Shown here in pieces: positions 49,767-57,576 of a stretch of DNA of 64,000 nt. Under the pieces are notes generated by a model. That model was not told the DNA's origin. It did no database searches and was given only the letters and a program-made list of their open reading frames with translations. Positions within the stretch are counted from its first letter, which is position 1. Each line of letters starts with the position of its first letter. This stretch comes from Thermobacillus xylanilyticus. Lineage in GTDB: Bacteria > Bacillota > Bacilli > Paenibacillales > Paenibacillaceae. The stretch spans positions 98,057-162,056 of the forward strand of contig NZ_CAJRAY010000026.1 of the NCBI RefSeq assembly GCF_907165215.1, written 5' to 3'. A program made the position numbers and the translations under genes.

Positions 49767-50006
49767 CTCTATTATCAGCCCCAGGGCTTCAATCAGCTGC
49801 GCCGCAATCTGGGCAGCATCACCGTCAAATCGCTGACCGACACCCTGCGGCATTTGGAGCGGCATCAGATAGTGAAGCGCCGGGTGTTCCCGACGATCCC
49901 CGTAAGCGTAGAGTATTCCCTGACGGAAAAAGGCCGGGAATACCGCGCCATCCTCCTACAAATGCGCCAATGGGGTGAAAAGTGGATCGCGGCGCGCAAG
50001 GAATAA
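49767..50006 (+). pseudogene. C-terminal two-thirds of an HxlR regulator
   Basis: The frame encodes LYYQPQGFNQLRRNLGSITV then KSLTDTLRHLERHQIVKRRV and VEYSLTEKGREYRAILLQMR, the HxlR recognition helix and wing. The first 30 or so residues, including the conserved CPI and GGKW, are missing. The break coincides with the loss of the divergent NmrA-like start. It can no longer be a normal repressor. Confidence 0.75.
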
Positions 50007-50025
50007 AAGAAGCTGTTCCTGGTTG

Positions 50026-50493
50026 TCATTTCGTACTTGAAACCCTGGGGAAAGCGGAAGACCGCGTAGACAGGCTCCTGCTCTTCGGGCGAAGCGCCCA
50101 CGAAGCCATGTTCAACGCCGCATAGAACAGCGGAAGGATCACATTGAACCCGGCTTCGCCATAGTCGCCGGCCATCACATGCGACGCCGCCGCCCCGGTC
50201 ATGAGGAAGAAAATGCCGGCATGCGCCCATTCTTTCAGCCGCGGCAAACCCGGTGCGACGAGCGCGGCGGCGCCGAGCAGCTTCCAGACTCCCAGGATGG
50301 TCAGGACATAGAGCGGATAGCCGAGTGTCGTCACCAGCTCGATGTTCCCCCCGTATTGCATCAACTGCCCGATGCCGCTTGTCGCAATGGCCGCGACGAG
50401 CAGCGACGTAACGGCCCAATACGCGATCGTTCTTCCCCGAGTACGGGGGCTTGCTTGCGCAACGGCTTCCGCACCATTCCACAGACGGCTCAT
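50026..50493 (-). CDS. DoxX-like family membrane protein
   Basis: A 155-residue protein with four membrane helices and the DoxX-like pattern ATSGIGQLMQYGGNIELVTT, YVLTILGVWKLLGAAALVAP and GAAASHVMAGDYG. GAGGTGATTCC precedes ATG 50493. It faces the HxlR remnant, and its promoter carries two HxlR-like dyads, so the broken regulator was probably its repressor. The function is unknown; relatives are often induced by electrophiles. Confidence 0.82.
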   Translation of the reverse strand: MSRLWNGAEAVAQASPRTRGRTIAYWAVTSLLVAAIATSGIGQLMQYGGNIELVTTLGYPLYVLTILGVWKLLGAAALVAPGLPRLKEWAHAGIFFLMTGAAASHVMAGDYGEAGFNVILPLFYAALNMASWALRPKSRSLSTRSSAFPRVSSTK

Positions 50494-50520
50494 GGAATCA
50501 CCTCATATCCGGTTTAATTG

Positions 50521-50572
50521 GACACCATTTGGTGTCTAGTTGATTATACGCCACCATTTGGTGTCCTGTCAA
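50521..50572 (-). promoter_or_regulatory. DoxX promoter with two HxlR-like dyads
   Basis: On the minus strand: TTGACA (50567-50572), 18-base spacer, TATAAT (50543-50548). CACCATTTGGTG (50552-50563) lies between the hexamers and GACACC-ATTT-GGTGTC (50521-50536) lies over the transcript start; the centres are 29 bases apart. Confidence 0.78.
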
Positions 50573-50635
50573 CATCTGCAACAAAAAAATCCACCACCGC
50601 ATCCAGTAGTGGATTCGCATCTTCACAACTGCCCA

Positions 50636-51283
50636 TCAACTCGATATGAGACCGTACTGTCGGATGCGCTGCCGGCGCATCCATTGCGTGGCGACCCATT
50701 TTTCGCCGCGGACAACGGGAACGCTGCTGTGCAGGGTCAGGTCGTTGAGGGCCTGGTTGCGATAGAAATATTCGAAGTACAGCGCGGCCCCCCGCTTCGG
50801 CTTCATCGCGATCCCGAGCAACGGAAAGACCGTCTCTCCGCCCTCCTCCACATCGTTCAGATAGACGATCAGCGTGCTGATCCGGTTGTTCCGGGCGGCC
50901 GGGCTGCCGGGGGCGAAGAAGTCATGGTGCGCCTTGTATTCCTGGCCGGGACCGTAGTGAAGGACCTGCAGCCCTTCCGCATGTTCGATCGGCACGTTCA
51001 TGAGCTGCGCGATGCGCCTTTCGATGCGGTGAATGAACGGGCTCTCCTCTTCCTCGAAAAACATCCCGCGGCTCGTGCGGATGTCGCTGACCACCTTGTT
51101 CACGAGCTTCGATTCTTTCAGACGGGGAGCGGCCGTCTCGATCAACTGCCGGCATTCGTCGTCCGAGAGCAGCCGTTCGAACCTTACGATCAAAGGCTCT
51201 TGATGGAGCACCGTCGCTTCCACGACGCCGTCATCGAGCGAGTAGAAGGATTGAACCGGCAAGATGGACATCTCCTCGCTCAT
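50636..51283 (-). CDS. 2OG-Fe(II) oxygenase, prolyl 4-hydroxylase-like
   Basis: A 215-residue P4Hc-type dioxygenase. The iron ligands are the HxD pair in YKAHHDFFAPGSPAARNNR (about residue 117) and a distal histidine in LTLHSSVPVVRGEKWVATQW; the following Lys would bind 2-oxoglutarate. SDIRTSRGMFFEEEESPFIH and VYLNDVEEGGETVFP are the usual conserved segments. ATG 51283 was chosen (GAGGTG upstream). Bacterial homologues in Bacillus hydroxylate collagen-like repeats or translation factors. Confidence 0.86.
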   Translation of the reverse strand: MSEEMSILPVQSFYSLDDGVVEATVLHQEPLIVRFERLLSDDECRQLIETAAPRLKESKLVNKVVSDIRTSRGMFFEEEESPFIHRIERRIAQLMNVPIEHAEGLQVLHYGPGQEYKAHHDFFAPGSPAARNNRISTLIVYLNDVEEGGETVFPLLGIAMKPKRGAALYFEYFYRNQALNDLTLHSSVPVVRGEKWVATQWMRRQRIRQYGLISS

Positions 51284-51432
51284 ATCCCTCACCTCTTGCG
51301 GACTGCAGAATGGAATTTACATTTTTTTACTGATACATTAATTATACAACAGCCGGCGCCTGCCGAATATCCCCCGCGCCCGACATTTCGATCAGGTATA
51401 ATAGATGGAAAGAATTCATGAGGAGCACGCGC

Positions 51433-52899
51433 ATGCTGACCGCCAAAAGAGCATTGGGACAATATTCGACACCCTTGCGGACCGTCGATTACATGGTGCG
51501 GAAGGTCATCGAAAAAATCCGGCACCTCAAATCGCCGAAAATTCTCGATCCCGCGGTCGGCGACGGAGTTTTCGTGGAACGATTGATGGCGAGCGGCGTA
51601 AACCCCGCGTTCATCCATGCCTTTGACATCGATCCCGATGCGGTGCAGGCGAACGCCCATATCCCGAACATCCGGCACCAGGACTTCCTGACCGTGCAGG
51701 GCGGGGAATTCGACGCCATCATCGGCAACCCGCCCTACAAATCGAAACGGGAAAGCCGGTATATCAAAGAAAACAAGGCGAGACTGGAGCGGCAATTCGG
51801 GGAGATCGGCATCCGGAATCTGTATGCCATGTTCGTCCATCATGCCCTGTCGAACCTGAAAGAAGGCGGCACGCTTTGTTTCATCGTGCAGGACTCTTTT
51901 CTGACGAACGTCTATTATCAGGATTTTCGAAGGTTCATCCTCGACCATTGCCTGATCGATGAGATTGTGCTGGCCCCGCGGAAACTGTTCCATCACACCG
52001 ACGCCGATGTCCGCACGGCCATCATCACGCTGACGAAATGCACGGGACCGGAAAATCGGGAAAAACGAAGCGCCCACGTGATGACCTTGATCGACCGCCT
52101 GCAGGAGGAAGACGACTATTTCCATCCGCCGCAGGACAAGGTCCAGAAGCTGGAGCAGCGGTACTTCGAACGAATGGAGAAGCACAACTTCTTCATCAAT
52201 GTGCCGGTGTCGATCATCGACATCATTTTGAAAACGCCGCTTAAGCTCGGGCATGTCGTCGACGGCGGGACCGGGATTTCGACCGGAAACGACGCGAAGT
52301 TCCTCCGGAAGCCATCCGGGATCGCGGAGGAAGACCCGGATTGGGTGCCTTTCTACAAGAACGGCGGGACCAAGGACGCCTGGTTCTACGAAACGCCGTA
52401 CCGCATCCACCGGGACTGGGAAACCCCCGGCCGCCAGTACAAAGACTTCATGACGCGGAACGCGCAGCATTATTTCAAGGAAGGCATCACCTGCTCCTCG
52501 ATGGGCGTGGAGTTCTCGGCCTCCTACATGCCCGCCGGCTGCCTCTTCGGCGTCAACGCCAACTTCTTCTCCGATGACCGGGAGCACCTGTTCTATGTGC
52601 TGGCCCTGCTGAACAGCACGCTGGCCAAATATATCATCCGGGCCGTGTTCAACCGGACGAACATGGTGACAGCCGGTTATATCAAAAGAATCCCGTACAT
52701 CGAGCCGGCTCCGGAACTCAAGACCCGAATCGCGGACATTGCCCGGACCATCGTCGCGTCCAAAAAAGCAAACCCGCAGTTCGATTATCGTCCGCTGCAG
52801 TGCGAGATCGACGCGTTGATTTACGAGATTTACGGTGTCGATCCTGCCGACAGAAAGCTATTGGAGCAATTTTGCGGGAACCTGTATGAAGCGGTATGA
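51433..52899 (+). CDS. Orphan N6-adenine DNA methyltransferase (TaqI/Eco57I type)
   Basis: A 488-residue class I methyltransferase. The order of motifs is that of gamma-type N6-adenine enzymes: GQYSTP (motif X, residue 9), ILDPAVGDGVFVERLM (motif I, about 35) and DAIIGNPPYKS (motif IV, NPPY, about 95). Residues 250-470 match the TaqI-like target-recognition domain (FYKNGGTKDAWFYETPYRIH, YVLALLNSTLAKYIIRAVF). ATG 51433 has GAGGAG 7-8 bases upstream. No endonuclease or specificity gene is nearby, so it is an orphan or a single-chain RM gene without a recognisable nuclease. Confidence 0.85.
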   Translation: MLTAKRALGQYSTPLRTVDYMVRKVIEKIRHLKSPKILDPAVGDGVFVERLMASGVNPAFIHAFDIDPDAVQANAHIPNIRHQDFLTVQGGEFDAIIGNPPYKSKRESRYIKENKARLERQFGEIGIRNLYAMFVHHALSNLKEGGTLCFIVQDSFLTNVYYQDFRRFILDHCLIDEIVLAPRKLFHHTDADVRTAIITLTKCTGPENREKRSAHVMTLIDRLQEEDDYFHPPQDKVQKLEQRYFERMEKHNFFINVPVSIIDIILKTPLKLGHVVDGGTGISTGNDAKFLRKPSGIAEEDPDWVPFYKNGGTKDAWFYETPYRIHRDWETPGRQYKDFMTRNAQHYFKEGITCSSMGVEFSASYMPAGCLFGVNANFFSDDREHLFYVLALLNSTLAKYIIRAVFNRTNMVTAGYIKRIPYIEPAPELKTRIADIARTIVASKKANPQFDYRPLQCEIDALIYEIYGVDPADRKLLEQFCGNLYEAV

Positions 52900-52980
52900 A
52901 GCCGGGGACATCAACAAAACTCAACAAAACTTTCGACGCCGCGGCCAACCCGGTCCCCCGGCCCGGGTGAAAAATCACAC

Positions 52981-53009
52981 TTGACACATGTGAATGGTTG
53001 GTTTATATT
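52981..53009 (+). promoter_or_regulatory. Promoter of the NitT/TauT operon
   Basis: TTGACA (52981-52986) and TATATT (53004-53009), 17-base spacer. Transcription would start near 53016, leaving a leader of about 190 bases. Confidence 0.72.
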
Positions 53010-53010
53010 G

Positions 53011-53180
53011 GGCTCACTCACCCTGATGGGGTGATCTTGGAATTCCATAACCTCAGGCCTGCCGGCGGCCAAGCTGTTGTTCATCCGAACAGCCCACTAT
53101 GCGAATAGAGGCATAATGCTTGATATGAAGCGAATCGCAGGATTCTTTCCTATCGAGCGTTTATGCCTCTTTGTTGTTTC
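53011..53180 (+). ncRNA. Structured leader with terminator: candidate riboswitch or attenuator
   Basis: Several stems are visible: TCACCC/GGGTGA (53018-53034), GGCC/GGCC near 53056-53070, and GCTGTT/AACAGC (53073-53093). GGCT (53011) could close the set with AGCC (53091-53094). A long hairpin follows, AGAGGCATAA (53107-53116) with TTATGCCTCT (53161-53170), with further pairing inside (GCTTGATA with TATCGAGC) and tail TTGTTGTTTC. It matches no riboswitch class I know (SAM, TPP, FMN, cobalamin, guanidine-I and T-box were considered). Confidence 0.5.
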
Positions 53181-53207
53181 ATCATGACGGGTGCAAAGGA
53201 GTTGGAG

Positions 53208-54008
53208 ATGGAGAAAATCCGATTGGAGAGCGTGACCAAGACGTTCGAAATCCGGGACGCCGGACGAAACGGCGGAACCCTGACCTTCACCGCGCTGCGG
53301 GACATCGATTTTGCCGTTAAGTCCGGGGAGTTCCTCACCCTGGTCGGCCCCAGCGGCTGCGGCAAGTCCACTCTGCTCGATCTGCTGCTCGGGCTCAGCA
53401 AGCCCACGAAAGGGCGCATCCTGATTGACGGGCGGGAGATCAAGGGACCCGGTCTGGACCGCGGCATCGTGTTCCAGCAGTATGCGCTGTTCCCGTGGAA
53501 GACCGCGAGGGGAAACGTGGAATTCGGCCTGGAAGCCCAGGGCGTTCCGAAGAAAGAGCGCAAAGAACGGGCGGAGTACTACATGGAGCTGGTGGGCCTC
53601 AAGGACTTCGTGAACCACTACCCGCACGAGTTGTCCGGCGGAATGAAGCAGCGCGTCGCCATTGCGAGAAGCCTGGCCTGCAATCCGGATGTGCTGCTGA
53701 TGGATGAACCGTTCGCGGCACTGGATGCGCAGACCCGGGAGACCTTGCAGGCCGAGCTGCTGCGGATTTGGGAGAAGACGCGGAAGACCGTCATCTTCAT
53801 TACGCACAGCATCGATGAAGCCGTGTTTCTCGGGCAGCGGGTGGTCGTCCTGACTCCCCATCCCGGCACCGTGAGAAAGATCGTCGAGGTTCCGTTGAAA
53901 AACCGCCTGTTCGAAACGGACATCAACGCCCATCCCGAATATCTCAAGGCGCGTTCGGAGGTTTGGAATTTGCTCCACGAACCGGAATACCGGGGAGCTT
54001 ACATCTGA
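53208..54008 (+). CDS. ABC transporter ATPase, NitT/TauT (SsuB) type
   Basis: A 266-residue ATPase with Walker A GPSGCGKSTLLDLL (about residue 48), Q-loop IVFQQYALFPWKTARGNVEF, signature LSGGMKQRVAIARSL and Walker B VLLMDEPFAALDAQT. The FPWKTARGNV and FITHSIDEAVFLGQRVVVLT segments are typical of nitrate/sulfonate/taurine importers. ATG 53208 has AAGGAG upstream. It is the first of four genes: ATPase, permease, binding protein, flavin monooxygenase. Confidence 0.88.
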   Translation: MEKIRLESVTKTFEIRDAGRNGGTLTFTALRDIDFAVKSGEFLTLVGPSGCGKSTLLDLLLGLSKPTKGRILIDGREIKGPGLDRGIVFQQYALFPWKTARGNVEFGLEAQGVPKKERKERAEYYMELVGLKDFVNHYPHELSGGMKQRVAIARSLACNPDVLLMDEPFAALDAQTRETLQAELLRIWEKTRKTVIFITHSIDEAVFLGQRVVVLTPHPGTVRKIVEVPLKNRLFETDINAHPEYLKARSEVWNLLHEPEYRGAYI

Positions 54009-54030
54009 ACGCGAAGGAGTGGAGGAAACC

Positions 54031-54867
54031 ATGGCATCCATTCAGAAAACCGAGAGCATCGGCAAACCCGTCACCATCCCCTCCAGGCTCGGGTGGAACC
54101 GATTTTCCCTGCTGGGCGCGTTGAAAAAGTCGATCGTCATCGTCCTGTTCCTCCTGCTGTGGGAGTTCTCCTCCCGCATCAACCTGGTGGACCGGCTGTT
54201 TCTGCCGCCGTTCTCCGACGTCATGCAAGCCTGGTGGAACATGATGGTGTCGGGCGAGCTGTGGTATCACTTTGAATCGAGCATCTTTCGTTCCGTCTTC
54301 GGCTTTTCGCTGGCGCTGCTTACCGCCATCCCGCTGGGCCTGCTGGTGGGCTGGTATCCGCTCGCGCGCGATTTGCTACAGCCGTTTCTGGAGCTGTTCC
54401 GCAACACGGCGGCGCTGGCCTTGCTTCCGGTATTCATCCTGATCCTGGGAATCGGCGAAGTGTCCAAAGTCGCCATCGTCACCTTCGCCTGCTTCTGGCC
54501 GGTGCTGCTCAATACGATTTCGGCCGTGCGGGATGTCGATCCGCTGCTCATCAAATCGGCGCGCTCGATGAATCTCGGCTCGTTCAAACTGTTCTGCAGC
54601 GTCATTTTGCCCGCCTCAATCCCGACTATTTTTACCGGAATACGTATGGCGGGCACGGGCGCCATCCTGGTCCTGATCGCCGCCGAAATGGTGGGCGCGA
54701 AAGCCGGGCTTGGCTACTACATTACGTACGCCCAGTACAACTTCCTGATCTCGGAGATGTACGCGGGCATTCTGACGATTTCCCTGCTCGGCCTGCTGAT
54801 CAACTACGGACTCGTCAGCATCGAGCGCCGGTTGTCCCGTTGGAAACAGGAACCGAACCCGCAATGA
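54031..54867 (+). CDS. ABC transporter permease, SsuC/TauC type
   Basis: A 278-residue permease with six membrane helices and the coupling-helix motif AARSMNLGSFKLFCSVILPA-like (here KSARSMNLGSFKLFCSVILP, about residue 180) with SIPTIFTGIRMAGTGA after it. It has the BPD_transp_1 fold. ATG 54031 follows GGAGGAAACC. It works with the ATPase upstream and the lipoprotein downstream. Confidence 0.88.
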   Translation: MASIQKTESIGKPVTIPSRLGWNRFSLLGALKKSIVIVLFLLLWEFSSRINLVDRLFLPPFSDVMQAWWNMMVSGELWYHFESSIFRSVFGFSLALLTAIPLGLLVGWYPLARDLLQPFLELFRNTAALALLPVFILILGIGEVSKVAIVTFACFWPVLLNTISAVRDVDPLLIKSARSMNLGSFKLFCSVILPASIPTIFTGIRMAGTGAILVLIAAEMVGAKAGLGYYITYAQYNFLISEMYAGILTISLLGLLINYGLVSIERRLSRWKQEPNPQ

Positions 54868-54891
54868 AACTGTGAGAAAAGAGGAAGTGCG

Positions 54892-55899
54892 ATGAGAACC
54901 AGAAGACTGTCGCGGATGATGGCTGCTGTGACCCTGATCGCCCTGGCCGCCGCCGGATGCGCCACCTCCGACGCCAAAAGCGGTGAGGAAGACAAGGTGC
55001 TGCAATATCTCGGTTCGCCGGGCGCGGTGATCCTCCCCGAACTGGCCGAAGCGCTGGGATACTTCGAGACGATCAAGCTGGAAAGAGTGGGCAATGCCGT
55101 CGGCGGGCCGGAAAGCATTCAACTGGCGGCGACGGGCGAGATCGATTTCGGCATCGCCTTCCAGGGCGCGATCTTGAAGTCCTATGCCAAAGGGGTCAAG
55201 GTCAAGGCGGTGGTCGCTTCATCGGGAACAAGCAACGGCAACGGGTTGTTCGGCTATGTGCTCGAAAACAGCGGCATCAACTCCGGCAAAGACCTGATCG
55301 GCAAGAAAGTGGCGGTCAATATTTTGGGCGCCAATCTGGAGTTCGTGACGAAAGCTTATCTGAAAAATGAAGGGCTGACGGATGACGAAATCAAGACCGT
55401 CTCGTTCATCACCCTGCCTGCGTCGAACTACGAGCTGGGCCTGCGCAACCGGCAGGTCGACCTGGTTCTGCTCAGCGGCGCGCAGCAGGAATTGGCGCTT
55501 GAGAACGGCGGGTTGAAGCAGCTGTTTGCGGAACATCAGGTGGTCGGGGATTACATTTCCAACAGCTTCTTCTTCAGCGAATCGTACATCAAGAACAATC
55601 CCGGCACGGTCAGAGAATTCACGGAAGGCGTCGCCAAAGCGATCGAATGGATCAAGGCGACACCGCTGGAAGAAGTCATCGCCAAATTCGAAGACATCGT
55701 AAGCAGCCGCGGGAACAATGAGACGACGGCGCTGCTTCAATACTACAAAAAACCCGGCATCTCGACGGAAGGCGGACGGCTCTCGGAAAAAGATTTCCAG
55801 GTGGTGCTGGATTGGCTGGAGGAGAACGGCGAGATCGCATCCGGCCGGGTGAAAGCTGCCGATGTCTTCACCAATGAATTCAATCCCTACGCCGACTAA
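54892..55899 (+). CDS. NitT/TauT-type substrate-binding lipoprotein
   Basis: A 335-residue lipoprotein: signal peptide with lipobox LAAAGC (Cys near residue 23), then an NMT1/SsuA-like periplasmic fold (GPESIQLAATGEIDFGIAFQ, KDLIGKKVAVNILGANLEFV, FFFSESYIKNNPGTVREFTE). The ligand is likely a sulfonate, an aromatic acid or a thiazole/pyrimidine, which the sequence does not resolve. The downstream flavin monooxygenase suggests the imported compound is oxidatively cleaved. Confidence 0.86.
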   Translation: MRTRRLSRMMAAVTLIALAAAGCATSDAKSGEEDKVLQYLGSPGAVILPELAEALGYFETIKLERVGNAVGGPESIQLAATGEIDFGIAFQGAILKSYAKGVKVKAVVASSGTSNGNGLFGYVLENSGINSGKDLIGKKVAVNILGANLEFVTKAYLKNEGLTDDEIKTVSFITLPASNYELGLRNRQVDLVLLSGAQQELALENGGLKQLFAEHQVVGDYISNSFFFSESYIKNNPGTVREFTEGVAKAIEWIKATPLEEVIAKFEDIVSSRGNNETTALLQYYKKPGISTEGGRLSEKDFQVVLDWLEENGEIASGRVKAADVFTNEFNPYAD

Positions 55900-55948
55900 A
55901 CCACTCATAGATTCAAAAAATCCGTTAACAAGGAGAGGAGAGAAACCG

Positions 55949-57300
55949 ATGAGCAAACGTCAATTGAGCCTCGGCGCATTCTTCATGCTGCCCGGTCAGC
56001 ATGCGGGAGCCTGGCGCGATCCTTCCACGAAGCGGGAGAATCTGTGGAACCCCGGCTATCTGGCGGAACTGGCGAGAACGGCCGAGAAAGGAAAATTCGA
56101 CTTGATCTTTGTGGCGGACGGCGTGTCGGCGGGTTATACCTCCAGGGCGTTCGAATACGGGGCGCGCGTGACCCAGTTCGAACCGCTCACGATGTTTTCC
56201 TACCTGGCCGCCGTGACGGAGAAGATCGGCTTCGTCGCCACCGCTTCCACCACCTATAACGAGCCTTTCAACCTGGCCCGTCAATTTGCGTCGCTGGATC
56301 ACCTGAGCAAAGGCCGCGCCGGCTGGAACGTGGTGACGAGCACCGGCGAAGAGGCCGCGCGGAACTTCGGCAAGCGGGACCAGGACTGGCCGCACCACCT
56401 GCGTTATGAGCGCGCCCATGAATTTCTGGACATCGTGAAGAAACTGTGGGACAGCTGGGAAGACGACGCGATCCTCTACGATCAGGAGAAAGGCGTATTC
56501 CTGGACAAACGCAAAGTCCACCGAGTGAATTACGAAGGCAGGCATTTGCGGTCGGCGGTCCGCTCAACATCGGGCGCCCGCCGCAAGGCTATCCCGTCAT
56601 CGTGCAGGCCGGCTCTTCCGAAGCCGGCAGAGAACTGGCGGCCAGAACCGCCGAAGTCGTCTTTACGGCATGGCAGACGCTGGAGGAAGCGCAGGCATTC
56701 TATCGCGATGTGAAAGGCAGATTGGCCAAATACGGCCGCTCGCCCGATGAGCTGAAGATCATGCCGGGCGTCTTCCCGATCATCGGCCGGACGGAAGAAG
56801 AGGCCCGGGCGAAGAAGAAGTATTTGGAAGAGCTGGTCCCCCTGCAGGTCGGGGTGGAACGGCTGTCGTTCCAACTGGGGGTGGATCTGAGCCGGTATGA
56901 TGTGGACGGACCGCTGCCGCAGCTGCCGCCGGTGGAAGAGATCAACGGCAACAAGAGCCGGTTCGAACTGATCCGGAACATGGCCGAGCGTGAGCATCTG
57001 ACCATTCGTCAGCTGATCGGCCGCGTCATCACGGGACGCGGGCATTGGGAGATCCTGGGCACCCCGGAACAAATCGCGGATCAACTGCAGGAATGGTTCG
57101 AGAACGGCGCCGCCGACGGCTTCAACGTGATGCCGCCGGTATTCCCGGAAAGCCTGAACGAATTCGTGGAACTGGTGATCCCGATCTTGCAGGAACGCGG
57201 CATATTCCGCAAGGAATATGAAGGCAGCACGCTGCGCGAGCATCTGGGATTGGAGCGGCCGGTCAACCAATTCGCCAGACAGACGGTGGCACAGAACTAA
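55949..57300 (+). pseudogene. LLM-class flavin monooxygenase (NtaA/SnaA-like), single-base frameshift
   Basis: Two frames make one protein of about 450 residues. Frame one starts at ATG 55949 (SLGAFFMLPGQHAGAWRDPS) and carries the bacterial-luciferase TIM-barrel motifs ASTTYNEPFNLARQFASLDH and GRAGWNVVTSTGEEAARNFG. Near 56543-56549 it shifts to the frame with GGPLNIGRPPQGYPVIVQAG and MPPVFPESLNEFVELVIPIL. One base added in CATTTGCGG would restore it. Intact relatives desulfurise or open rings of small molecules with reduced FMN. Confidence 0.82.
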
Positions 57301-57317
57301 AGACCGTTCAACAGGCA

Positions 57318-57349
57318 ATGGGCCAAGCGGAAAGCTTGGCCCATGTTTT
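57318..57349 (+). terminator. Rho-independent terminator of the NitT/TauT operon
   Basis: ATGGGCCAAGC (57318-57328) pairs perfectly with GCTTGGCCCAT (57334-57344) around GGAAA, then GTTTTC. Confidence 0.82.
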
Positions 57350-57360
57350 CATCATGCAGA

Positions 57361-57576
57361 TTACGAGATGATCCCCAGTTTCTTGAGGTCCTCCCGGTTG
57401 AAGTACAACCCGCCGTCGTACATGTAGCGGATGCCGTCGCCGGTCAGCACTTCTTCCGGTTCGAAATTGAGCGGAACATGATGGATGGTGTACAGGGTTT
57501 CATAGCCTTCGCCGTACCCTTTATACTTCGTGAACCGAATCTCGCTGCCGGACCTGGGATCGGGAATGTGGAGCGC
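57361..57576 (-). pseudogene. C-terminal fragment of an unidentified protein
   Basis: About 70 residues (LHIPDPRSGSEIRFTKYKGY ... GDGIRYMYDGGLYFNREDLK ... LGIIS) form a convincing protein end, with no start codon or ribosome site. The fragment continues in frame straight after the stop codon of the siderophore-binding gene (57577-57579). I do not recognise the family. It is probably what is left of a gene after a deletion, unless stop-codon readthrough occurs. Confidence 0.5.

Noticed and set aside
48936..50006. A 356-codon plus-strand frame ending in the HxlR tail
   Set aside because: Only the part from about 49767 has HxlR character. The upstream part is the complement of the NmrA-like gene, so it is not one protein.
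52981..53180. A cobalamin, SAM, TPP or T-box riboswitch in the leader
   Set aside because: CCTCAGG-CCTGCC resembles a B12-box only weakly and the rest of the conserved cores are absent; no GGGTGG-ACCGCG T-box motif and no S-box core was found.
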